From positions 310,001 to 374,000 of the forward strand of contig JBAZMV010000001.1 in the NCBI GenBank assembly GCA_041649635.1: 64,000 nt of DNA, read 5' to 3'. The notes beneath the pieces were generated by a model that saw only the letters and a program-made list of their open reading frames with translations, did no database searches and was not told the origin of the DNA. The stretch is from Dehalococcoidia bacterium (GTDB lineage: Bacteria > Chloroflexota > Dehalococcoidia > E44-bin15). The first letter of the stretch is position 1; each line of letters begins with the position of its first letter. A program made the position numbers and the translations under genes. Positions 33,027 through 40,589 of the stretch are shown here, in pieces.

Positions 33027-34652
33027 TCACTCCGCAAACAGGTCTTTCAAATCCTTATCCGATTCCTTCTTGCACTCCAGCGCATCGCGAAGTCCGAATT
33101 CTTTGTACGATTCCGGAGTGCCGTAATCGCGCGTCTTCACCACCACCGGCATCGGAACCGCATGCCCGAAGATTAGCGCCTGCTGCCTGCTGTCCAGCTT
33201 GGACAGCACGGCCTTGAGCTCGCCCTTGCCCGACACTCCGGTGAGCGCGCTGTCGATATCCCTCTCGTTATCCAGAAGGCACGTTATCTTGGTGCCCAGC
33301 TGGCTCATTATCTCCTCGTCGATGCCGCTGGGACGCTGATCGACCACGAGCAGCGTCACGTTATACTTACGCATCTCGCGGGCGATGGTTCCGAATATCG
33401 TCTGCCCCGACAGCTCGCGGCTGAGGAACTTATGCGCCTCCTCTATCGTGATAACAAGGGGACGGGGCTTTGTTCCGCCCTCGGCCAGCGCCTTCTCAGT
33501 TCGCTCGCGATACATGGCATGTATGCGCCGCGTGAGCAGGTTGGCAACGAGTATGTAAGCAGCCGTGTTGTCGCCGTAACGCCCGAAATCGAGGACGACA
33601 TGTATGCCGCGCTCAAGATACGATAGAATGCTGTCGATGGCGCTGCCCTTCGCCTCGGAAACCAGGAACGGCATGCGCTTGAGTACGCTGAGACGGCGGT
33701 GCAGCGCGGCCAGCGTCGCCTCGTGTTCACCCAGGCTCTCCGCAAGTTCATTCAGCGCATCCTTGCCTTCGACGGACAGAAACTCCTCCAGCCACTTGCG
33801 ACCCCTGTAATGCCGGGCCAGCCGGTACGGCACCCCTACCGCCGCGTCGGTCAGGTCCAGAGTTTCCTTAAGCAGAGCGATATCGTCAGGCTCGATTTCA
33901 TCGTAGCCTATCATAACCTCATAATCGGGCGACACCTTGCGCCTGCGCGCGCTCTCCGCGTCGAGCGCGAATATCGCCACCTTCGAGACGAAGAGCTGCT
34001 TCAGCCCTTTAACCGATTTGCCTCCCTCGCTCGTTCCTGACCAGCCGTACTCGTTATGCATATCGAAAACCAGGTTGACCGCCGAGCCCTCCTGCAGAAT
34101 ACCGACGAGAACCAGCCTGGCGAGAAACGTCTTGCCTGTTCCGCTCTTGCCGAAGATGCCGTTGGAGCGCATAACCAGCTTGGAGGTATCGAGGCGCACC
34201 TTGGTCTCCATGTCGAGCGGCGTCCCTATGTAGAACTGCCCTTCGGTAACGGAGCCGAACACGGAACCCATGTCTATATCATCGGCCTCGCGCACGACGG
34301 AAAAATGCGCCGGCACCGTCTTCACCGGCTGCGGTCCGTCCAGGATATCGCCGGCATCTCCCCCTATCGTCAGCATCGGCAGCACGTGCAACCTGCCGAA
34401 GGTGCTGGTGCCGTTTATGACCTCGGCGACAAAGGGATCGGACACATCGGGAGGCGCGGACATGATGCGCTGATCCGAGGCGTCGAGCGTGACATCCGTG
34501 ACCATGCCGAAGAACTTTCGCTTCCGGCCTTCGATCGTGACGTAGCGGCCCACCGCTAAATCTTCAACCGATACATCCCCGTCAAGCCTGACGTCGATGC
34601 CCTTCGTCAGCGCGCCGGAGATAACGAATCCCAGCCTGCGATCCCCTGTCAC
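33027..34652 (-). CDS. herA: HerA-family hexameric DNA translocase/ATPase
   Basis: 541 residues. An N-terminal HAS-barrel-like domain (about 5-95) is followed by a FtsK/HerA RecA-like core: Walker A GKSGTGKT (168-175), NLVFDMHNEYGW, a Walker B region VITIEEAHKFL, and the arginine/sensor region NVTLLVVDQRPSGIDEE. HerA works with the nuclease NurA in DNA end resection in archaea and some bacteria, and related pairs act in phage defence. GTG 34652 overlaps the upstream gene by GTGA. A NurA gene lies 4 kb upstream on the same strand. Confidence 0.9.
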   Translation of the reverse strand: MTGDRRLGFVISGALTKGIDVRLDGDVSVEDLAVGRYVTIEGRKRKFFGMVTDVTLDASDQRIMSAPPDVSDPFVAEVINGTSTFGRLHVLPMLTIGGDAGDILDGPQPVKTVPAHFSVVREADDIDMGSVFGSVTEGQFYIGTPLDMETKVRLDTSKLVMRSNGIFGKSGTGKTFLARLVLVGILQEGSAVNLVFDMHNEYGWSGTSEGGKSVKGLKQLFVSKVAIFALDAESARRRKVSPDYEVMIGYDEIEPDDIALLKETLDLTDAAVGVPYRLARHYRGRKWLEEFLSVEGKDALNELAESLGEHEATLAALHRRLSVLKRMPFLVSEAKGSAIDSILSYLERGIHVVLDFGRYGDNTAAYILVANLLTRRIHAMYRERTEKALAEGGTKPRPLVITIEEAHKFLSRELSGQTIFGTIAREMRKYNVTLLVVDQRPSGIDEEIMSQLGTKITCLLDNERDIDSALTGVSGKGELKAVLSKLDSRQQALIFGHAVPMPVVVKTRDYGTPESYKEFGLRDALECKKESDKDLKDLFAE

Positions 34653-35230
34653 GGCTTCACCTTTTTCAGTATTATGTTAAGTCTATTAGTATCTCCCGCC
34701 ATCATCAGCGCCAGCTCTTTGCCGGCCTTTACTAAAAATTCACGCGACCCTTCTTGCGCCGCGGCAGCGTTACGCAGGACGGCGGCGATGAGCTCGTTCG
34801 ATCGTTCCGGGATATCGACGAGCATGCTGAGATATGACAGCGAACTATTGAATGCAGCCACCTCTTCGTGCTCACACGAGTAAACGAAGCTGTGTATCCG
34901 GGCCGGACGCGGCGGAATATACTGGCTGATACTCCCTCCCTCGCCATGTCCGACAACTATGGCGCTGAACTCGGTGCGCATCAGCTTCTCCAGCTGCGGA
35001 TTGGAGCGGTAGATATCCTCCTCGCTGACGTCCCCCCTGCCGCGCGCTATGGGACGGCGCCCCGGCTCGATGCTTGAAGTAGAAGCATCCGACACTATCG
35101 CGTATATATCGATATCGCCATCCCTGGTACGAACCAGTCTGCCGTATTGAGGCGGGCTGTGCAGCTCGTAGCACTCGGCCGTGAAGCCGCCTGTCGATGA
35201 TTTGATTACTTCACCGATCTTCTCAGACAA
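34649..35230 (-). CDS. HerA-associated protein, 193 aa (HAS-barrel-like)
   Basis: The N-terminal 60 residues (IGEVIKSSTGGFTAECYEL, PQYGRLVRTRDGDIDIYAIV) look like the beta-barrel placed before HerA-type ATPases. The rest is helical (LSMLVDIPERSNELIAAVL; KAGKELALMM). It starts at TTG 35230 and ends in a 4-bp overlap (GTGA) with the HerA gene, so translation is coupled and a physical complex with HerA is likely. It has no nuclease motif that I can see. The HAS-barrel call is by sequence feel, not alignment. Confidence 0.7.
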   Translation of the reverse strand: MSEKIGEVIKSSTGGFTAECYELHSPPQYGRLVRTRDGDIDIYAIVSDASTSSIEPGRRPIARGRGDVSEEDIYRSNPQLEKLMRTEFSAIVVGHGEGGSISQYIPPRPARIHSFVYSCEHEEVAAFNSSLSYLSMLVDIPERSNELIAAVLRNAAAAQEGSREFLVKAGKELALMMAGDTNRLNIILKKVKP

Positions 35231-35253
35231 ATCGTTATTCCCCCGTTACCCCG

Positions 35254-35580
35254 TTACCCCGTCACCTTGGTAAAACTCAGGCCGACCACGCCCGCGATTA
35301 TTAAAGCGATCGAGCCCATCTTCAGGGCGGTCACCGGCTCCTTGAAATGCAGTATGCCGATAATCGTTATTAATGAGATGCCGACTCCGCACCATATGGC
35401 ATAAGCGGCAGCGAGACCGATGCCCTTTTTAAGCGCCAATGCGAAAAGAAAAAATGATATGCCGTAGAACACGAATATCAGCACCGACGGCACGATTTTG
35501 CTGAATCCTTCTGACAGCTTCATGCAGGTGGTGCCCGCCACCTCGAATCCTATAGCCACAAATAATATCAACCAGCCCAT
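35254..35580 (-). CDS. Small multidrug resistance (SMR) family transporter
   Basis: 108 residues and four helices, exporting cationic compounds or guanidinium by proton exchange. The essential membrane Glu is at residue 13 (FEVAGTTCMK), followed by the conserved AYAIWCGVG segment of TM3 and the family C-terminal helix (LIIAGVVGLSFTKV). SMR members may form homo- or heterodimers; no second SMR gene is adjacent. It lies 23 bp upstream of the HerA-associated gene. Confidence 0.9.
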   Translation of the reverse strand: MGWLILFVAIGFEVAGTTCMKLSEGFSKIVPSVLIFVFYGISFFLFALALKKGIGLAAAYAIWCGVGISLITIIGILHFKEPVTALKMGSIALIIAGVVGLSFTKVTG

Positions 35581-35611
35581 TTGGTACCCCCGACAATCGA
35601 TGTCCCCGGTA

Positions 35612-36217
35612 TCAAAGATTCTTAACCATGCGCACGAACTCGAACTGCTCGCCTGCTATCGTCGTCCTCTTCAGTTCCCCGTGCTCCTGCATCCCAAACC
35701 GCTTGTAGAACCTGATAGCATCCTGATTGTAGGTCTCGGCATCGAGCACGATCTTGTCGGCTCCGGCTGCCACGGCCTGCTCCTGCATGAAATTCATCAT
35801 CTCCATGCCGAGCCCTTTGCTCCTGAACTCGGGGTAGAAACCGAGCACAGCGATGTACCACGTTCCATCATCCATGCGTCCCAGATTCTCGGCGGACCAC
35901 TGCATATGCTTCATCTGCTTGAAGAACTTCAAGCCCATGCCGCGGATGATCAGAAGAGTCGTCTTATTCTGCTCCTTCTTATTAACCTTCCAGTCATACG
36001 CGACGGCCATCCCGGCATTCTTACCATCCACCTTCATGAAATACGTATGCGTGAAGCCCAGCATGTTATCACGATGATGGAAAAGGCTCTTGTGAATTTT
36101 GTCATGTATGCCGTCATAGAGCGCCGGCAGATACTTTGGAGCGGCTATCAGAGCCAGGCGCGCAAAGTCCTCCGCGCTGTCCGTCGCGATAGCCGATACT
36201 ATACTGCGCTCAACCAT
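35612..36217 (-). CDS. GNAT family N-acetyltransferase
   Basis: 201 residues. The acetyl-CoA binding motif RSKGLG (R-x-x-G-x-G) lies in FRSKGLGMEMMNF, preceded by the strand WYIAVLGFYPEF. The C-terminal strand-helix pair (IVLDAETYNQDAIRFYKRFG) is also typical. The substrate cannot be read from sequence. A good AGGAGG ribosome binding site precedes ATG. It is 31 bp upstream of the SMR gene. Confidence 0.88.
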   Translation of the reverse strand: MVERSIVSAIATDSAEDFARLALIAAPKYLPALYDGIHDKIHKSLFHHRDNMLGFTHTYFMKVDGKNAGMAVAYDWKVNKKEQNKTTLLIIRGMGLKFFKQMKHMQWSAENLGRMDDGTWYIAVLGFYPEFRSKGLGMEMMNFMQEQAVAAGADKIVLDAETYNQDAIRFYKRFGMQEHGELKRTTIAGEQFEFVRMVKNL

Positions 36218-36250
36218 TATGAAAACCTCCTACGGTAATAGCGCCCCTCT

Positions 36251-36964
36251 CTACTTAGCACCCTGTTTCCTGCCCGCCTTGATCGCGTCCAGCATGTTCT
36301 TAATACCATGCGTAAAGACCAGGTCTTTATCCCAATTCTGGCCGTCATAAGCAACGCTGTACACATTTAATATCTCATGCACCGTATCTATAGTGCGATT
36401 AATCTCATCGATATCCACCGGGCACTCGTCGAAAACGTTGATGTGCTTCTTGGCAACTTTCCTGTCTATATACGCAAGCGCATCATCCTCCCACTTCTTC
36501 AGCTTCTTTAGGGGCATATCCTTTAACTTCGTTCTATGCTCCTTGATTACATCATGTGTTAATTGAAAGGTCTTCTCTTCCTCAACCTGCTTCTCGAGGA
36601 TCATTTCTTCCTCGTAGCGCTTCCTTCTATCGGCGGCAGGAACGGCAAATATATCCATGTTCTTCTCGGCAAAATCCAGCAGATAGAAGATGCTCGCGGT
36701 GCCATCCTGATTCTCATCCAGCATTTTATTCAAGCGCAGCAGCGTCTCCAGTAAATGGCCGCGCATGCTCAACGTAAAGAAAGTATGCGCCACGTTCATC
36801 TCTTCTGAATATTCCTCAATAGAATCCCATAAGTGTTTCCACGTTGTGAAATGCCAGTTAGCGCAGTTTAGTTCTCCTCTCAGCATATGGCTCAACCTGA
36901 TGAGCTCTTCCTCTTTAGCGGTTAACTTCATATTCGTGTTTTTGCTAGTGGACTTCCCTTTCAT
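36251..36964 (-). CDS. AbiU2-like (HEPN-type) helical protein
   Basis: 237 residues, almost all helical. Residues 59-105 (AHTFFTLSMRGHLLETLL, then RLNKMLDENQD and ASIFYLL) have the look of the HEPN_AbiU2 group, found in abortive-infection and resistance islands. The expected RX4H RNase motif is not clear: the likely site reads EHRTKLKDM, with Asp where His should be. It may therefore be inactive or a different helical family. The RBS GAGGTGAG precedes ATG 36964. It lies between the C_GCAxxG and GNAT genes. Confidence 0.6.
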   Translation of the reverse strand: MKGKSTSKNTNMKLTAKEEELIRLSHMLRGELNCANWHFTTWKHLWDSIEEYSEEMNVAHTFFTLSMRGHLLETLLRLNKMLDENQDGTASIFYLLDFAEKNMDIFAVPAADRRKRYEEEMILEKQVEEEKTFQLTHDVIKEHRTKLKDMPLKKLKKWEDDALAYIDRKVAKKHINVFDECPVDIDEINRTIDTVHEILNVYSVAYDGQNWDKDLVFTHGIKNMLDAIKAGRKQGAK

Positions 36965-37026
36965 ACCTCACCTCTCATTAATATATTAATTAGCCTGACC
37001 GGTAAATCTTTCTCAACTGTAATTGA

Positions 37027-37461
37027 TTATAATATCATTTCCAGAATCTCCGCTGCATCCCGCACGAAACCGGGACAAACAGTAGAAAACAACTGCCTCT
37101 CCTTTGCGATTCGATTTCCCTCAGGGGTGCCGATATCGCATCCCAGCAGCTCCCTGCATTCAATAGTACCATTCTTGGCCTTGAATTTCTCGACGAATTC
37201 CTTAACCAGGGCATTAGTCTTGCGCTTTGCTTCATCGTCGTTGACACTCGTCCTGCCGTATTTGAGGCCGATAACCATAAACGCGCCTGTTACGGCGCCG
37301 CACGTTTCGCCCATAAGCCCCATACCGCCGCCAAACCCCTGAGCCATCTTCAACGCGACATCGCGCTCAACGCCCATCTCCGCGGCGAACGTTGTAAACA
37401 CCGCCTGCGAGCAGTTGAACCCTTCATTAAAAAGCGAAACTGCTTGCTCGATTCTATTCAC
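37027..37461 (-). CDS. C_GCAxxG_C_C family redox-type protein
   Basis: 144 residues. Conserved cysteines occur at FNCSQAVF, GETCGAVTGAF, IECRELLGCDIG and TVCPGFVRDA, the signature order of the C_GCAxxG_C_C family found in anaerobes and sometimes fused to redox partners. Function is not known; thiol or Fe-S redox chemistry is likely. GTG 37461 has a GGAG upstream. It is 28 bp downstream of the NurA gene. Confidence 0.88.
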   Translation of the reverse strand: MNRIEQAVSLFNEGFNCSQAVFTTFAAEMGVERDVALKMAQGFGGGMGLMGETCGAVTGAFMVIGLKYGRTSVNDDEAKRKTNALVKEFVEKFKAKNGTIECRELLGCDIGTPEGNRIAKERQLFSTVCPGFVRDAAEILEMIL

Positions 37462-37489
37462 TTCGACGCTCCAGTCTCAATTATCTTAC

Positions 37490-38683
37490 TTATACCCACC
37501 TCGTCCGCTTGCTGCGGCTCTTGCCGGATGATTGCATGTCTATCCCTTTATCAACCATAGCCTGCTCCACCAGCAGGCGGAACGCCTCGCGGTCCGCGGC
37601 CGTGACCACGGCCTTCTCGTGCGCCTCCATCAAGGCCGCCGGATAGCCCAGCCCGCGGCGGCACTGGTCAAGCACCAGCGCATGCGTTAATCCGACCAGG
37701 TCATCGCGCCCGGCAACCCACTGCGGCACCTCCACCCTGAGAATCTCCTCGTCAGCTTTCAAATAATAGAAGTATATCTGATGTTCACCGTAGTATTTAT
37801 GCACGTATTTCGAGCCGCTCAGATACAGAGCCGACCTCTGTCCTGTATCGAGCACGGCATCGAAAACGGCGATGTCTGTAATCCCGTTTAAATCATCGCA
37901 CTCGCGCTCGCGCCCCTCGGCGCGGCAGCGCTCGCAATCCGCCGGGTCGCAGCCGCAGACGTAAACCCGCAGCGCGTTCACAAGATCCGCGTTGCGTGGG
38001 AAGCTGGTGCAGGCGCACAGGGCGAACGGGCCCTCTTCGCTTCGACGTTTCATAATATCGAAAGCGCCCAGATAATCCTTATCCAGCAGCTCCCCGCGAA
38101 TGAACCCCTCATAATCCCTAGGAGAGAGCCCCCACAATACCAGCGACCCGTCCGCCATCGCCAGGGTTGCTCGATCTATGGGTTGTTTCGAAACGGTATC
38201 GGCGAGCGCGGCGCATTCCGCAATGGCGCGCTTCACCCCCAGCAGAGGCCCCTCTATCAGTTCCACCCTGCCGCTCGCGGGATCGATCAGAGTCAAGTCT
38301 TCGCCGAAGTATATGCGCGCCTCGCTTGTGATACACGCGTCAGGATTTACACCATACTGTAAAACGACGCTGCCTATATTTATCAGATAGCACCTGAGCG
38401 AGCTGTGACGATCGACCTCGATATGCGAGCCGTCCGTAGCCAGCACCGTGAACTCCTGTGGACACAGCGGGGCATCATACTTCAGGTTGAAGCCTTGAGC
38501 TATTCCGGCTACAGGCCACGGTGTATTGCAAGACGCTATCTTGGAAATAAGGGCAACCTCATCCGCCCCGGCAAAGAGCTTGAGCGCCCGCGCCAGGCGG
38601 CCCCTGCGCTCCTCGCCATCGAGCCCGGCCTGAGCCGCCATGTTTTCTATCTGCGCGGCGACATTGGAGAACTCTAACGGCAT
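37490..38683 (-). CDS. nurA: NurA-domain nuclease with a cysteine cluster
   Basis: 397 residues from ATG 38683, which has a GGAG ribosome binding site. NurA features are the first acidic motif ATDGSHIE near residue 84, a second Asp in MADGSLVLW near 178, and the C-terminal RGLGYPAALMEAHEKAV with the conserved YP-x2-L-x2-AH. NurA is the nuclease partner of HerA in DNA end resection; HerA is on the same strand 2.8 kb downstream. Unusual for NurA is a Cys cluster at about 243-262 (YVCGCDPADCERC and a further Cys), which could hold zinc or an Fe-S cluster. Confidence 0.82.
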   Translation of the reverse strand: MPLEFSNVAAQIENMAAQAGLDGEERRGRLARALKLFAGADEVALISKIASCNTPWPVAGIAQGFNLKYDAPLCPQEFTVLATDGSHIEVDRHSSLRCYLINIGSVVLQYGVNPDACITSEARIYFGEDLTLIDPASGRVELIEGPLLGVKRAIAECAALADTVSKQPIDRATLAMADGSLVLWGLSPRDYEGFIRGELLDKDYLGAFDIMKRRSEEGPFALCACTSFPRNADLVNALRVYVCGCDPADCERCRAEGRERECDDLNGITDIAVFDAVLDTGQRSALYLSGSKYVHKYYGEHQIYFYYLKADEEILRVEVPQWVAGRDDLVGLTHALVLDQCRRGLGYPAALMEAHEKAVVTAADREAFRLLVEQAMVDKGIDMQSSGKSRSKRTRWV

Positions 38684-38707
38684 CGGCAACTCCGCAACGA
38701 CAAGCCG

Positions 38708-39028
38708 CTATCCCTTGAAATCAGGGGGCGACTGCCAGAATGATTCCCAATCCTCTTTACCCACTCCCAGATCGGACAACACCCTGTACGGCAACTGAAA
38801 GGAGACGCCGCCCTCCCTCTCGATCTTCTTGATATGCCTGGCCAGCACAAAGGTCATCATCTTGGCATGCTCGTAGCTCATCCAAACGCGCGCAACGGTA
38901 TCCGGCACCTTTCCCGGCCCCGGCTCCGGCGGCGACTTTCTGAAGCTCAACGCCATACCATACGGCCCGCCGCTGACGATAAACTGATCGCTGTATACAT
39001 CGGGGATAGCATTCTCGCCTTCACTCAT
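38708..39028 (-). CDS. DUF3467 protein
   Basis: 106 residues from ATG 39028, with AGGAGG upstream; the longer frame to 39136 adds a stretch that is not family-like. The sequence YSDQFIVSGGPYGMALSF, the gap with PGPGKVPD, and VARVWMSYEHAKMMTFVL match DUF3467, a small beta-alpha family of unknown function. A promoter (TTGCCC, 17 bp, TATACT) lies just upstream, making this the likely first gene of the NurA-HerA run. It ends 24 bp before the NurA ATG. Confidence 0.85.
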   Translation of the reverse strand: MSEGENAIPDVYSDQFIVSGGPYGMALSFRKSPPEPGPGKVPDTVARVWMSYEHAKMMTFVLARHIKKIEREGGVSFQLPYRVLSDLGVGKEDWESFWQSPPDFKG

Positions 39029-39050
39029 AGCGCCCTCCTGTGATAGGTGG

Positions 39051-39079
39051 AGTATAGCACAGCGATATGCAAGGGGCAA
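39051..39079 (-). promoter_or_regulatory. Promoter of the DUF3467-NurA-HerA run
   Basis: On the minus strand, TTGCCC (complement of 39074-39079), 17 bp, then TATACT (complement of 39051-39056). The surrounding 21 bp (39045-39065) recur with one mismatch at 40263-40283 in front of the crotonase gene. Confidence 0.6.
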
Positions 39080-39108
39080 TGCAAAAAAGCCGATTGCGAT
39101 ACCACGTA

Positions 39109-39130
39109 GGGGCGGTTCGCGAACCGCCCC
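39109..39130. repeat. 22-bp perfect palindrome (REP-like)
   Basis: Arms GGGGCGGTTCG and CGAACCGCCCC meet without a loop. It is a typical dispersed intergenic palindrome. Confidence 0.75.
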
Positions 39131-39179
39131 TGCCACAGAAGGCGGCGGCGGCGTTTTGACTATGACGAAATTAACGAAA

Positions 39180-39265
39180 AGGTGCAGGAGATTTCTCTCC
39201 TGCCGGGGGACTTGGGGGTGTCCCCCAATTTAAACTCCCCCCAAGAGTGGGGGCCAGGGGGTTGA
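39180..39265 (+). repeat. Triple-hairpin interspersed repeat, copy D
   Basis: First stem GCAGGAGA..TCTCCTGC. The second stem is TGGGGG-TGT-CCCCCA, with an A-T pair of the other copies replaced by G-C on both arms. The third is CCCCC..GGGGG, then AGGGGGTTGAC. It lies between the DUF3467 and crotonase genes. Confidence 0.85.
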
Positions 39266-39276
39266 CATATAACACA

Positions 39277-39311
39277 AGGCCCCCGCGCTCTTAACTGCAC
39301 AGGGGCCTGAT
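39277..39311 (-). terminator. Possible terminator of the crotonase gene
   Basis: On the minus strand AGGCCCC pairs with GGGGCCT across an 18-nt loop, followed by TGTGTT. The U-tract is weak. Confidence 0.45.
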
Positions 39312-39349
39312 AACATCGACGGATAGCGTCGACCCGCTCGCCCTCTTGA

Positions 39350-40168
39350 CTACTTGTTCTTATACTCCGGTTTGCGTTTCTCTTTAAAAGCCTTCATGCC
39401 TTCCTTGGAATCCTCGGAGGCGAAGACCGGCCAGCCTAGTGCGTCCATCTGCCTCAGCGCCTCATCGTACGGCACCGACGCGTCGATCTCGCGCAACGTG
39501 CGCGTGATAGCCCTGATCGATATCGGCCCGTTATCGCACATCTGGCGGGCTATATTCATGGCCTCCTCCAGCGCCTTCCCCTTGGGAACCACGCGGTTGA
39601 TAAGCCCCCACTCCATGGCCTGCTGCGCCGGTATGTGATGGCCCAGCAGCAGGATCTCCGCCGCCCTGCAATAAGGTATCTGACGCGGTATGCGGAACGC
39701 GGTGCCCGCCATGGGATAGAGGCTGCGCACCACCTCGGTCACGCCGAACTTGGAGTCATCGGCGCCTACACGTATGTCGGTGCCCATCAGTATCTCTGTG
39801 CCGCCGGCCACGGCGTACCCCTCGACCGCCATTATGATAGGCTTGTTGGGACGATTCTCGCGGAGCAGCGCCTGCCAGTGCAGATTGGGTATCTCCTGCA
39901 TCAGCTTCTGTATCTCCTCCACGTTCTCCTCGGGGGCCGTCCCCGACTTCAGGTCCATGCCCGCGCAGAACGTATCGCCCTTGCCCGTGATTACGGCGCA
40001 ATAGATATCATTATCCTCATCCAGCATTCGCCACGCCTTGTACATCCCGATCAACATGGACGGGGTCAGCGCATTTTTCGCCTCCGGACGATTCAGCGTG
40101 ACGATTATGATATGTCCTTCCCTCTCGACCGTGCAGTTCTTTGTGGTGATGCTTAGCTGTTCAGCCAT
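39350..40168 (-). CDS. Enoyl-CoA hydratase/isomerase (crotonase) family protein
   Basis: 272 residues from ATG 40168, with an AGGAGG ribosome binding site; the longer frame to 40237 adds 23 residues unlike the family. NRPEAKNALTPSML, the oxyanion-hole strands DTFCAGMDLKSG and VEGYAVAGGTE, and the helical tail with PVFASEDSKEGMKAF are crotonase hallmarks. The position of the usual catalytic Glu reads GVTEVVRSLYP. The exact acyl-CoA substrate is unknown. It has its own promoter and terminator-like hairpin, so it is probably monocistronic. Confidence 0.9.
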   Translation of the reverse strand: MAEQLSITTKNCTVEREGHIIIVTLNRPEAKNALTPSMLIGMYKAWRMLDEDNDIYCAVITGKGDTFCAGMDLKSGTAPEENVEEIQKLMQEIPNLHWQALLRENRPNKPIIMAVEGYAVAGGTEILMGTDIRVGADDSKFGVTEVVRSLYPMAGTAFRIPRQIPYCRAAEILLLGHHIPAQQAMEWGLINRVVPKGKALEEAMNIARQMCDNGPISIRAITRTLREIDASVPYDEALRQMDALGWPVFASEDSKEGMKAFKEKRKPEYKNK

Positions 40169-40268
40169 TCGTTCCTCCTGATTATCTTCGATATTTTTGA
40201 AATTCGACTGTTCGTATTTTTCGCTGCGGGGACACATCCGCTATACTGCCGTCTCCCGCACCAGGTGG

Positions 40269-40298
40269 AGTATAGCATAGCGACACGTAGCTGGGCAA
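40269..40298 (-). promoter_or_regulatory. Promoter of the crotonase gene
   Basis: On the minus strand, TTGCCC (complement of 40293-40298), 18 bp, then TATACT (complement of 40269-40274). The leader is about 95 nt. It shares a 21-bp block with the DUF3467 promoter. Confidence 0.55.
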
Positions 40299-40351
40299 TC
40301 CGCAATTGCCCGGACTGGCGCGGTTTGTTATTATAAGAAAACTCCAATAAA

Positions 40352-40500
40352 GAGGTATCCTTCCGCGGAAGGAACGGGGTATTAGGGGTGTTGTAATGTC
40401 ATCATCCGGCTTGACCGGATAATCCAGACGCCTTGTTACCGTAGGGGCGCTGCTTGCTGCGCCCTGATATCGGGCAGGGCAAGCCCTGCCCCTACCCGAT
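40352..40500. repeat. Mosaic of palindromic repeats
   Basis: It contains CCTTCCGCGGAAGG (40359-40372), which with the following GGGGTATTAGGGGTGT looks like a decayed triple-hairpin copy. GTAGGGGC (40441) pairs with GCCCCTAC (40488-40495). GGGCAGGGC pairs with GCCCTGCCC (40472-40491). Confidence 0.6.
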
Positions 40501-40589
40501 GATTATTACAATGGGGAATAATAGGGGAACGATCATCGCTTAATCATATATGCCTCAGTCTCAATGAACTCAATGTAAAGGAGGAAGAC

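Larger units (their letters stand above)
39029..39349. other. Gene-free stretch with promoter, palindrome, repeat and hairpin
   Basis: 321 bp between two minus-strand genes. From high to low coordinate it holds a hairpin (39277-39311), triple-hairpin repeat copy D (39180-39265), a 22-bp perfect palindrome (39109-39130) and the DUF3467 promoter (39051-39079). No further gene is seen. Confidence 0.7.
40169..40589. other. 421-bp gene-free stretch with promoter and repeat debris
   Basis: It holds the crotonase promoter (40269-40298, minus) and a patchwork of palindromes (40352-40500). Nothing else is recognised. The HDAC-like gene starts at its right end. Confidence 0.65.
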
